A DNA stretch of 20,678 bases from Basidiobolus meristosporus CBS 931.73 (taxonomy: Eukaryota; Basidiobolomycota; Basidiobolomycetes; Basidiobolales; Basidiobolaceae). Below the pieces are notes generated by a model. It searched no databases, was not told where the DNA came from, and saw only the letters and a list, made by a program, of their open reading frames with translations. Positions 8,359 to 16,823 of the stretch are shown here, piece after piece. The DNA lies in the NCBI GenBank assembly GCA_002104905.1, contig MCFE01000999.1, forward strand, positions 1-20,678, written 5' to 3'. Position 1 is the stretch's first letter. The number at the start of each line of letters is the position of its first letter. Position numbers and translations under genes: made by a program.

Positions 8359-8760
8359 TGACTACCCAGTGTGCAAGGTGAAGATGAAGATGCTGCTACT
8401 GGGATAAGACCTTTGGAGTATTTTCATAGAAGCAAAATTGTCCTCTAAAAATGTGGGAGAGGAATCCTTAAGGTACCAACTTGAGTAGCCTGACAAGTAA
8501 TTTCCAAGGCTCTGTATCAGGCCCAGAGTCCAGACCTGAAGATTTGAACTTAAGTAACATGTATGGAAGGTTCCTGGATGAAGAACTAAGAAAATCAAGT
8601 GCTAATATGAAGGAAGACAAACATGCAGTAATAAGGAATGATAGCCAACAAAGGAGGTTTCTGGGACCTTACAAAGGCAGCAGCAACTAGCTTTGCAAAC
8701 ACTGCAAAGGATTCTTAGACATATTACATATGCACTGGAGTATCTTAACACTTTACACAC
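8359..8760 (+). pseudogene. CopE gag, remainder, decayed
   Basis: Resumes the gag frame cut by CopA: DYPVCKVKMKM aligns with NYRLWRIKMQI of CopB. Further on, PLEYFHRSKIVL aligns with SLERIFRAKSVSSKL, and ESRPEDLNLSNMYGRFLDEELR aligns with ESREDN.TLDYVKGRLLHEELR. A degenerate knuckle, CKHCKG, follows a stop near 8688, and ICTGVS near 8727 aligns with the protease active site IDSGAS, so the catalytic Asp is gone. Some gag helices are missing, so there are internal deletions as well as frame breaks. Confidence 0.7.
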
Positions 8761-8810
8761 CAAAATGAACATATACATAATATCAAGATATTGCAATTAA
8801 GAAGGTTTTT

Positions 8811-9164
8811 ATGGGTAACAGCAGGTCACTTGTGGCAGTAGGAGAAGGAACTATACAGCTCAATCATGGCAGTGGTGAAGGAAGTCATACCTGTACCCTC
8901 AGAGAAGTACTCTTTGTACCAAAAATAGCCAAGAACCTGCTATCTGTAGACAAGGCTACACTAGAAGGACACAGTTTCAGAGTTGGCAATTTTGGATGCA
9001 GAATCACTGTTGAAAATGGTGCCCATATTGCTCTTGGGATCAGGAACTGGAATCTGTACAAGATCAATTGTATTCCAATATATCTGGAAGCCAAAATAAG
9101 TAATCCAAGTGAGTGTATATTAATACTTTGGCAAAAGAGATTTGGACACATCAATCTAAATTAG
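8811..9164 (+). pseudogene. CopE protease C-terminus and pre-integrase region
   Basis: This 117-codon open stretch has MGNSRSLVAVGEGTIQL, matching LGDNSALEATASGSIQL of CopB. It continues with LREVLFVPKIAKNLLSV and ALGIRNWNLYKI, the end of the Copia protease and the following linker. It ends with WQKRFGHINLN, the start of the pre-integrase zinc region (compare WHRRLGHIGEQ in CopA). A stop then replaces the next codon. Identity with CopA and CopB is only moderate, so CopE belongs to a separate Copia lineage. Confidence 0.75.
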
Positions 9165-9960
9165 CTGCACAAAATGATTGAAGATTAGGTAGGTTCTGTG
9201 AAGCCTGGATATATGGAAAACAAGCCAGATAACCATTCCAAAGCACTGGGTTAATCAAAGTTAAGAAAAAACTAGATCCAATTCACTTGAACATGAGTGA
9301 ACCTATGCAAACTTATCCATAAGTGGGATGAAGTATGTCATCATGTTTATTGATGATCATTTCAGATACACATGTGTCTACTTCAAGGAAGGAAAGGAAG
9401 AAGCTATATTGAAGTTCAGGGAGTGTAAGGCCATGGCTAAGAGAGAAACTGGTGAAAAGTCAAAAATGCACTCTGTGGCAATGGTATAAAATATATTACA
9501 AAACTTTTCATCCACTGCTGCAAAACTCATGGATTATGCATGAGGCTACTGTACTATATATCCTGGAGCACAACAGAGTGGCAGAATGTGCAAACAAATC
9601 AACAATTGATATGGCAGGATCATGGATCCATGATCAAGTGTTATCTTATATTTATTGGGTGAAATCAGTGGCCACACATGTACAACTTAAAAAAAGTCAT
9701 CACAGAGTACTTTGTGAGTCTATACCATTTAATGTGTATGATGGATACAGATCATGTTGAAAGCACTCAGGAATATTTGGTATTCAGCATATGCTAAGAA
9801 ACTGCCAGGATATCAGTAAAAATATCAGCCAAAAAGTGTGAATTGCATATTTTAAGTCTATTGCAACAAGAGTAAAGCAGACTGACACTAGAATATCAAA
9901 GCAAAGAAGCTCATTAGGTACCAGGATGTGCTGTTTGGTGAAAATTCAAAACTTTGACAA
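9165..9960 (+). pseudogene. CopE integrase, heavily decayed
   Basis: Pieces in shifting frames follow the Copia integrase order: GRFCEAWIYGKQAR, then LDPIHLNMSEP, where CopA has VHSDICGP, so the first catalytic Asp has changed to Asn. Next are MKYVIMFIDDHFRYTCVYF, then NKSTIDMAGSWIHDQV and IPFNVYDGY. The C-terminal part has KKLIRYQDVLFGEN, matching KLIKSRDVVFEE. The DNGGE motif is not recognisable. Many stops make this a relic. Confidence 0.75.
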
Positions 9961-10230
9961 GAAGTGTGTGCTTTAGTATGGCTGCCACCTACTAGTATCT
10001 CTCTAGATAGCATGCAAAGATAATCCAGCAGGATCTGTTAATAGAGTACTTGTTGGATGAGAATCTATCAAGTGATAAGGCCAAAGCATGGCTGTACATA
10101 CATTCAAAGTAGCCCTTAATTCATTGTTGCTTGTAATGTTTGTCATTGGATATAGTAAAGGGGCTTGTCAATAATTAAAACCAAATGTTATACTGAGTGG
10201 CTTTATATTATAGGTGTGAGCAACTTGCTA
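9961..10230. other. Unresolved end of CopE; no RT found
   Basis: CopE should carry RT and RNase H here, but I find neither. The sequence goes from the integrase tail to LTR-like DNA in about 270 bp and has no open frame of note. TGTTATAC at 10186 resembles the LTR start TGTTGTAC, so the 3' LTR may begin there with a shortened front part; this is uncertain. The simplest reading is a large deletion of pol. Confidence 0.5.
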
Positions 10231-10426
10231 TTGGAATTACTTGGAATATATTCACCAAAATATCAGGTGCACAAAACATGAAAATTTTCTAAGTTGTCTA
10301 AACAGCCACCAACCTTGAATAAGTGTTACTGGGACCTTGCTAGGCCTAGACTATATGCTTATCATGCCAAGACCATGCAAAAATATTGATACTAATCTTA
10401 CATTGAATAAATCTTGAGGTGAAATC
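10231..10426 (+). repeat. Partial 3' LTR of CopE, cut by another LTR
   Basis: This piece matches the middle of the reverse complement of 10427-10772: the CACCAAAATATCAGG block, the GGGACCTT block, TGCCAAGACCAT and the TTGAATAAATC block. The match stops exactly at 10426, where the next LTR starts with TGTTGTAAG, so the second element inserted into this LTR. The missing end should lie beyond the window. Confidence 0.75.
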
Positions 10427-10772
10427 TGTTGTAAGAGTCTTGGAGCAATTGGAAGTGATTGGGAGAGCAAATAGATTATCAGGTTTTCACCTGATGATTT
10501 ATTGAATGTAAAGGTGGTATTCATACTTTTATATGGTCTTGGCATAAAAACTAAGTACAATAGGTTTGGGAAGGTCCCAAGAACATGTGTGCAAAGTATG
10601 GGGCTGTTTGAACAATACTGAGAATTTTCATGCTCTGAGTACCTGATATTTTTGTGAAAATATTCAGTAAATCCCAACTGGGATTTGGGCATTATTCTTT
10701 AGTATTTGGAGGTAATGATCTAAGGGACTAAGTTAGGTAAATATTTAGGTGGAATTACAAATTTGTACAACA
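10427..10772 (-). repeat. 3' LTR of CopX (346 bp)
   Basis: The ends are perfect inverted 7-mers: TGTTGTA at 10427 and TACAACA ending at 10772. On the minus strand it holds ATATAAAAGTA, a likely TATA box, and a CAATAAATC poly(A)-signal-like block. RNase H of a minus-strand Copia follows on the right at the spacing seen in CopA, so this is its 3' LTR. The five bases on the left are AAATC; the matching duplication would be outside the window. Confidence 0.85.
10478..10495. other. Perfect 7-bp hairpin in the CopX LTR
   Basis: ATCAGGT and ACCTGAT flank a four-base loop, TTTC. It lies near the end of the LTR in transcription order, beside the poly(A)-signal-like block. The two other family copies have it only in part. 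A role in RNA structure is possible but unproven. Confidence 0.5.
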
Positions 10773-11890
10773 CCACAACTCAATTAAATGTTTGTTCTGA
10801 CTAGTACCAACTTTGACCTATAATATTCAAACTTGTCTATAGATAATGGTTTAGTAAATATGCCTGCAAACATTTCATAAGTAGGACTGCAAGCTGAGTT
10901 AACTGAGTTATCCAAGTTATTCTCTACAGCTTCATGTATAAAAATGATGACTTATATTTATTTACTTGGTTCTGGCATAAAAAGTTAGGTTTTTACCTAA
11001 TCATATACATCCTTGATTATCATGAAATAAAGTAATAGATGCTTTTGACAAAAGCCTAAATCTTCAAAAAGCTTCCTTAACCACATTGCCTCCTGTGTGG
11101 CTTCACAGGCTACCATATACTCTGCCTTTGTGGTATAAACTAATACAGTTGGTTGCTTTCTTGAGTTCCATGAAATGCTCTTTAACATAAAGAAAGGTTT
11201 AGCCTCTGGTGGAACTTCTATGTTCCGGATTTTATCTTCAATCAGCATCAGAGTATCCCACAAGATCCAGTTCTGAATCCTTATCAGTGTATCTTAAGCA
11301 GATATTAGCAGTTCCTTTTAGGTATTGAAGTATGCACTTAACTGCTGCAATATGATCAGATCTATAGTTCTGATTATGCTTGCTGACAACTCCCACTGAC
11401 TATGCAATGTTTGGACATGTTCCAAGCATGATATACATCAGATTGCCAACCATAGATTGACAAGTAAAGTTGGGGCTTTCAGATGACACCAAGCTCTCCT
11501 GATTTGGGTGAGTTTTGACTCAGCAAAGATCTGTCTCCATTAGGGTAGCTACCAGTTTACAGTCTTCCATTTGATACTCTTCAGTGTATCTTGGATATAC
11601 TTGGATTGTCTTAGGGTGATAGTCTGGGTACTTGCTGTCTATGGACTGAGTTCTCCTAGATCAAACATCTTCAGCTCTTTAGATAGGCTGGATTTAGTCA
11701 CTATCAATGTTTTGAGTTAATTGGTGGCTATAATAAGTACACCCACATATAGCTCTAATAAAACATATTTGCCCTATCTAGCTTATAGAATACACCATAG
11801 TCAGCACTACTCCTTTGGAAACTCAAAGATTCCAAATTAGAATCTATTTTGCAAATCCAGGCTCTTAGTGATCCCTATGAAGAACAATTG
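10773..11890 (-). pseudogene. CopX RT C-terminal half and RNase H, decayed
   Basis: From right to left on the minus strand: LRAWICKIDSNLESLSF aligns with PRAWYNKIDTYLEEIGF of CopB RT; LYVGVLIIATN holds the place of LYVDDLIIATS, so both catalytic Asp of YVDD are gone; MFDLGELS, RQSKYIQDTL and SDHIAAVKCILQYLKGTANI follow. RNase H has LVGYSDAD with its Asp intact, then a stop in place of Trp, and an open piece at 11263-10997 with SISWNSRKQPTVLVYTTKAEYMVACEAT. The left end meets the LTR at 10772. This is a different Copia lineage from CopA and CopB. Confidence 0.8.
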
Positions 11891-11900
11891 TAGTGATCCC
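11866..11900. repeat. 10-bp direct repeat TAGTGATCCC (11866-11875, 11891-11900)
   Basis: Two exact copies with 15 bp between them, at the point where recognisable CopX RT stops. It may be a small duplication made when the break formed. Confidence 0.4.
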
Positions 11901-12368
11901 ATCAAAAGGCCATCACAAACTTAAAGTCCCATGACTAACAGGTACTGATCCTGACAGGACACAGCCTGGAAACCATTGAATATTAATTGTATCCCAAGTT
12001 TCACAAAAAACTTAGTAAACATTTTTCATCACAGCAATATAAAAGAGGATTTTGATTGGTTCCCTGCCAATTTACTCACTTTCTGATCCTCAACACTCTA
12101 TCACCTCCTACCTTTGTGCGCATTAATTGGCAATTGCCTCTTTTCCACACTCCTGACTTCCTGACTCAATTGTTTTTCTTACTTTTTGTACATACAAGTT
12201 GATTTATTTCTGTTGGAACTTCAGTTGTACCTCAATTGCCAATTGTATTGACCTATTCAAGTCCCTATAACCTACACTAACATTGAGCCCAACCCCACAC
12301 TTAACAAGTAGCTCCATTAAAATTCACCACTAAATAAGTATTTTGGCTCTAATGCTCTGGCTACACAA
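11901..12368. other. No recognisable gene; possible 3' flank of the orphan frame
   Basis: I find no transposon domain or long open frame. The stretch follows the stop codon of the minus-strand frame at 12369 and has at least one minus-strand AATAAA near 12203, so it could be its 3' untranslated region. A TATAAAAG on the plus strand near 12040 could be chance. Confidence 0.35.
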
Positions 12369-13007
12369 CTATGGCAGGAGCCCTACAGCTTTATGCCAAT
12401 GTTCATTCACTGGTTTCCACATGTCCTGGTCTTCATCTGGCACTGCAAGGTCTAGTACCTCATCTGCCAGTCTTTGCAATAAATTCTTGCAATATTCAAG
12501 TGCATTTTCCTGCACACTGCTCTTGAAGAAGTGCTGCACCCTCTTGGTGTGCCTATAGATGTTCCAAAATTCCACAGAAGGCATCATGATAGTCTTTTGA
12601 GTTCTTGACATTGTAGCCTTGTCAGTCAGTAGGATCTCCACTCTGTCAACAATTGAGGATGTGGAGGCTGTGGTAGACAAATTGCTTTTTTCTGTAAACT
12701 CATCTACCTTGCTGCCAAGTAGCTCTACTGGCTCTGCTTCCAGCTCTTGTGAAAACAGCTGCTTTCTTGTGGGCAATTCTTCTGGGGTATGATAGGATTT
12801 AGTTTGTTCTAGGCTTGCAGCATTAGCTGGTAAGAACCGCAATTTTTTTTGCAGGCTTCCCTGTCTAAGGCTTGGGTAAATATTGTTTCCTTTACTGTTA
12901 CTTTTATCACTGCCGGGTTTCTCACTGCTGCTTTGTCTAAGTGCTTCTTGTAATGTACTACATTTTCTCCTTGATACACTCTGCTCTGACACATCTATTT
13001 TCTCAAC
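12369..13007 (-). CDS. Orphan open frame, 5'-truncated, unknown function
   Basis: A minus-strand frame of 212 sense codons plus a TAG stop (12369-12371) runs without a break from the edge of the GypC LTR. In the same frame the next upstream stop is inside that LTR, near 13022, so the true start is missing and the gene was cut by the LTR. There is no in-frame ATG at the left edge; the first in-frame Met of note is internal. The N-terminal part is polar and rich in Ser, Lys and Gln, with QSVSRRKCSTLQEAL; the middle has AEPVELLGSKVDEFTEK; the C-terminal part looks helical and acidic (FFKSSVQENALEYCKNLLQR, LDLAVPDEDQDMWKP). I see no CCHC, DSG, integrase or RT motif, no signal peptide and no membrane segment. 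It could be a captured host gene fragment or an unfamiliar transposon protein. Confidence 0.55.
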   Translation of the reverse strand, partial: VEKIDVSEQSVSRRKCSTLQEALRQSSSEKPGSDKSNSKGNNIYPSLRQGSLQKKLRFLPANAASLEQTKSYHTPEELPTRKQLFSQELEAEPVELLGSKVDEFTEKSNLSTTASTSSIVDRVEILLTDKATMSRTQKTIMMPSVEFWNIYRHTKRVQHFFKSSVQENALEYCKNLLQRLADEVLDLAVPDEDQDMWKPVNEHWHKAVGLLP

Positions 13008-13374
13008 TGTTATAAACTACTGCTTGAATGTAAGTTAGATCAGTTTTAAGTCAAATCAATTAGTTACAGGTTTAGCTTATCAATATATCATTATTATCTA
13101 TCAAGATAGTAGCATTAGTCAGCAAATGAATCAGCAAATCCTTATCAGACAGAAATAGATATACAAAGTAGGATCTTTTTGGGTGATGATGATACAATCA
13201 AATGAGTCATCAGCCACAGCCTACATTAGGAAATACAATTAGTCAGCAATTGATCTGGAAACATGTATATAAGGAGATGCTGGAACCTCATTAAGGATCA
13301 GTTCAAGTTTTAGTGAATACAATACTGGCTAAACTCCCTTTTCCTCTACAACTCTTATACCAAGACTTGTAACA
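13008..13374 (+). repeat. GypC LTR (367 bp, plus orientation)
   Basis: Full-length homologue of the GypA 5' LTR: starts TGTTATAAACTACTGCTTG and ends GACTTGTAACA. It contains TATATAAG at 13266-13273, a likely TATA box, which is mutated in GypA. The flanking 5-mers (TCAAC left, GACTA right) do not match, so this is not a simple solo LTR with a target duplication. No primer-binding site follows. Confidence 0.85.
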
Positions 13375-13563
13375 GACTATATCACCAGACTCATTGACAG
13401 TTGGGAACTTTGTATTCTGAGAGACATTACTGGGAAGAAATTTGAGCAACTATGGACGGGATCTTTAAGATCATCAGAGAGATTGCAACTGCTGGATGTA
13501 TATGTTACCATCAGTACAAGGTATATGGCATCTTTAAAGTATCCCATTAAGAAGCTATAAAGT
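13375..13563 (+). pseudogene. Gypsy integrase C-terminal tail fused to an LTR
   Basis: Starting 3 bp after the LTR, codons TISPDSLTVGNFV align with TVAPEALTVGNFV of GypA integrase. In shifted frames, FEQLWTGS and FKIIRE align with VEPQWTGPFKIIRE, and LQLLDVYV aligns with YQLLDKQG. A stop comes at about 13559. Normal order would place this tail before a 3' LTR, not after an LTR, so sequence has been lost or rearranged here. Confidence 0.7.
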
Positions 13564-13639
13564 TGAGGTAATAGAAGTACGTCAATTGTGGCAGGTGTAC
13601 GTGTTTGTCAAGGTCAGCAAGCAGGAGGCCATAGTTTTT
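13564..13639. other. Short unassigned junction
   Basis: 76 bp between the Gypsy integrase tail and the first Copia RT-like sequence; no feature recognised. Confidence 0.3.
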
Positions 13640-15350
13640 TGGATTTGAGCTAAATGTCAAATACCCAAGGTAGTAGTGGGTAAGCAAATAAAGAAAGGTG
13701 ATTCTACAGTGGAATATATGAATTTCACAACCTTTATGATGTCTCCAAATGGGGTCCTTATAGCTGGTCTGGATTTAATCCACCCATGGGACAAAATTAT
13801 TTTTCATAGAAGATTGTTTCAGTCCATATCAAGATTCTTTAAGCCTGCAGACCAAATGGGGATTGCCTTGGTCAGCAACCCATCTGGCTGGTCCCTTTAT
13901 ATGTCCTCACCAAGTTCTCCATTCAAAAATGCTGATTTTTGCATCCATTTGATGAATAAAAAACTTATAACTGGCCGCAATAGCCTGTGTTGATATCATT
14001 GAATTAAACTTGACTTCCAGTGCAAAGCTGTTGGTAGAGTCAAGTACTTATGCTTTAGAGTATTCCTTGGCCACAAGTTTGATTTTATATTGTTTTATTT
14101 TACCATCATTCTTGTATTTTGTCTTAACAATCCTTCTGCATCCCATTGATTTTTGGTTGATTGGTGATTTGACTAAGTCCCAAGTTTGATGTTCCATTAA
14201 GTTCTGATACTACTCAGGCTTTACAAATCTCCAAATATTTCTATGAGGCATGTTTAAGTCTGTTATTACAGCCTGGGGCTCATTGATATGGACTGAACAG
14301 GCATAGGCTAAGTTTGTACTATCAATGATATAGAAATATGAGCTATCGCTTATGGGGTTGAATCCCAGGCATTTTATAAAGGTACAATCATCTCTGGGAT
14401 ATTCCTGGGCACTGCTTCAGACTGAGCTATGGTTTTAGAGGCCTCTGCAGTGAAAATATTTTCATAGTTTGCTCTTATTCAATCCAGTCAATTAGTGGAC
14501 TTGAGATCAGATATTTGTCATCATTTCATGTCATTTATTGTGAAGATTTCAAATGTTCTTCAGAAATACATCCCTAGACTTAGTTGGCTTCTTTGAATTG
14601 GTAGTGTAGAGTCTGTATGCTTTACTCTTGTTGCAGTAGCCTAAGAATATGCTATTACACTTTTTGGCTTGGACTTTCACTGATCTCTGGGCTGTTTCTT
14701 AGCAAATGTTGGACACCCAGATATTCTTATATGTTCTACACTTGTACTGTATTCACACCATGCTCCAAATGAAGCTTAATCACAAAGTATTCTGTACACT
14801 TATTCATTATGCCATTGATCATAGTGCCAGAAAGCACTGTATATTTTGTTATTAATCTGATATTTTAGGGCCATATGCATGTCAATTATGATCCCAAATT
14901 GGCACTTTATGGCACCATCTGGCATGCTATGGTACTATTGGGCAATATGTTCAGCTGGAATGATGGAACAAGTCTTGTTAAAACTCTAGTTTTTACTGTA
15001 TACAGCTGTGGCAAATGATTCCTCCCAAAATTCATAGGATAGCTTTGATCATGCATCATAGATCTTGCTGTATCAATTATTAATCAGCTTACATGTTCTG
15101 CTACTCCATTTGCTGTGGGGTGTAAAGTACACTAGTCTCTTGCTTAATCCCATGATTTTTGCAGAAGTGGATGAAGAGTTTTGAGTTATTTTCTCCACCA
15201 TTGTCAGAGTATGTTTTCTTGATTTTGTCAGCAGTTTTTCTCTCCTTCATGGCTTTAAGCTCCCCTGAGCTTAGACAGTGCTTCTTTCTTTCTCTCCATG
15301 AAGTAGACCCAGGTATATCTTGTATAATCATCAATAGAAGTGAGTAAATA
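13640..15350 (-). pseudogene. CopD: Copia integrase and N-terminal RT, decayed
   Basis: Right to left on the minus strand: TSIDDYTRYTWVYFMERKKEAL and SDNGGE (catalytic Asp kept) belong to the integrase core, with TPQQM before the Glu region. The integrase tail has GYCNKSKAYRLY and SRDVFL. RT begins with HQTWDLVKSPINQKSMGCR, aligning with KTWELVDLPNGRKPIGCR of CopB, then YKIKLVAKEYSKA, HQMDAKI, FLNGELGEDI and YGLKQ. Beyond YGLKQ (about 13850) the match weakens. Many stops and frameshifts occur. Strand and domain order would fit CopD being the 5' part of CopX, with 11.9-13.6 kb inserted in RT. The right end is cut cleanly by the GypB LTR at 15351. Confidence 0.75.
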
Positions 15351-15394
15351 TGTTATGATCTGCCACTTGAATGTTTAAGTTGGATCAGTATTTA
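15351..15394 (+). repeat. 44-bp LTR stub of GypB
   Basis: TGTTATGATCTGCCAC and the next 28 bp match the start of the GypA and GypC LTRs, then change abruptly into RT coding sequence. It marks the left end of GypB and interrupts CopD integrase codons. Confidence 0.75.
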
Positions 15395-15395
15395 G

Positions 15396-16110
15396 CTTAG
15401 AAAGATGTGCATTGACTACAGAGCCCTCAACTCAGTTATTGTGAAGAATAAGTACCCCATACCTTGGATTGATGAGCTCTTGGACCAACTCAACAGGGCC
15501 ATTATTTTCAGCAAGATTGACCTCATGTTAGGATACAACCAGATTAGGGTGAAGCCAGAAGACATGCCTAAGACAGCATTCAGGACCAGATATGGACATT
15601 ACAAGTACTTAGTCATGAGTTTTTGCCTCACCAATGCCCCAGTAACATTGATGACTCTGATGCACACTGTCTGTCAGGAGTACTTAGACAAGCTTGTGAT
15701 ATTATACCTAGATGACATACTGATGTACAGCAAGACAGAAGAGGATCAAACAGCGCCCATTGAAAAGGTCTTGAAGAAGCTAAGAGAGAACTAACTATAT
15801 GGCAAGCTAGCCAAGTGTGAGTTCTTCAAGGAACATGTTGAATATCTGGGATACATAGTAACTAGCACAGGAGTAACCTTAGACCTTGTAAGGTTGAGCT
15901 CATCAAGAACATGGAGATGCTATATTAAAGGAGTCAACTGCACTGTAAAGACAGATCATGCCTCCCTCAAGTATATACTTGCACAGAATGTACTCTCTTG
16001 AAGAATGACAAGATGGAGTGAATACATTCAGCAATTTAACTTGGATATTGTTTACTGCCCAGGAAAAAACAACACGGTTGCTGATGCCTTATCAAGAATA
16101 GATCAAGTTG
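15396..16110 (+). pseudogene. GypB reverse transcriptase and RNase H remnant
   Basis: Opens with MCIDYRALNSVIVKNKYPIP, then FSKIDLMLGYNQIRV (usually LRSGY; the first catalytic Asp is present), AFRTRYGHYKYLVMSF and ILYLDDILMYS, with the YLDD active site intact. A TAA follows KKLREN (15792), then GKLAKCEFFKEHVEYLGYIV. RNase H is mostly deleted: after KVELIKNME the sequence jumps to TVKTDHASLKYI, a stop (15999), then TRWSEYIQQF and YCPGKNNTVADALSR, which end the domain. RT lacks its N-terminal part because the LTR stub is fused to it. Confidence 0.85.
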
Positions 16111-16454
16111 CACAACTCTACTTGGTGCATGAATCAGATTGGCCTAGCCTATTACCAAAGTACTTGGAGGGCCAAGCCATTTCTAATGAGGTGGATGAAG
16201 ATATCAAGAAGATAATCCAGGATGTAGCCGGCAAATTTGTAGTACAGGATGAAACACTCTATCAAATTGTTGGTGGAAGCCCCATTACCTATTGCCCTTA
16301 TATTTCTCACCTGGATTTAATACATAAGCTACACAATGGATGTGGAAATCTTGGAACTGAAGGAACCTATAGCCTTGTGAAAGCCAGAGCATGGTGGCCT
16401 AGACTGAAACAAGACATTGAGAAGCGAGTGAAAACATGCCCAAATTGACAAATC
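16111..16454 (+). pseudogene. GypB integrase N-terminus, cut by CopB
   Basis: The frame continues from RNase H with NEVDEDIKKIIQDVAGKFVVQDETLYQIVGGSPI, then the zinc region HKLHNGCGNLGTEGTYSLVKARAWWPRLKQDIEKRVKTCPN. The second zinc Cys codon after CPN is now a stop (TGA; GypA has TGC). Four codons later the CopB LTR begins at 16455, after AAATC. The GypA copy shows the uninterrupted sequence at this point, proving the insertion. The rest of GypB should lie past the window. Confidence 0.85.
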
Positions 16455-16724
16455 TGTTGAAATATTGGACTATATGGTATCATTCAGCAGCTAAAAATTT
16501 ACTTACCAATTCTAGGCTGGTCTTAGTCACTGTAGGACTTATTTACTGCCTTAACTTTGCCACTTTCTCCAGATATATGATCTTATGATTATTCCCCTAT
16601 AGTCAGGATCAAATTATCACTAATACCAAACATTATTCACTAACCCTGAAACTGTTACAGAATGCTCCTGAATATTGAGAAACCCTCCCTACTTAGTGTT
16701 GCAGCTGTATTACTTCTACAAAGG

Positions 16725-16732
16725 TATAAATA
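16725..16732 (+). promoter_or_regulatory. TATA box in CopB LTR
   Basis: TATAAATA about 90 bp before the LTR end. Both CopA LTRs read TATGAATA here, so the box is kept only in CopB. Confidence 0.6.
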
Positions 16733-16747
16733 CTGAGCTTCTTTATG

Positions 16748-16753
16748 AATAAA
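16748..16753 (+). terminator. AATAAA poly(A) signal in CopB LTR
   Basis: AATAAA lies 16 bp downstream of the TATA box and is conserved in the CopA LTRs. In the 3' LTR it would end the transcript. Confidence 0.5.
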
Positions 16754-16823
16754 CAACAGTTCAACTATTATCACTATTTCTTGATAAGTTCCTTATATCC
16801 AAATCACTTCTTAAATTGCAACA

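Larger units (their letters stand above)
16455..16823 (+). repeat. 5' LTR of CopB (369 bp)
   Basis: Starts TGTTGAAATATTGG and ends AATTGCAACA, matching CopA LTRs end to end. It has no CG dinucleotide. Confidence 0.95.

Noticed and set aside
10231-10772. A MITE or foldback transposon
   Set aside because: The inverted arms are explained by two LTRs of one family in opposite orientation; one is flanked by RNase H and has clean TG..CA ends.
12369-12992. A start codon at 12992 for the orphan frame
   Set aside because: The codon there is GTG, not ATG, and the frame stays open up to the LTR, so the true start is upstream and missing.
13008-13374. A simple solo LTR
   Set aside because: The flanking 5-mers differ (TCAAC and GACTA), and the right flank is integrase tail from the same superfamily.
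13676-13993. 105-codon plus-strand open frame
   Set aside because: It is antisense to Copia RT codons (FLNGELGEDI, YGLKQ) on the minus strand, so I treat it as a shadow frame.
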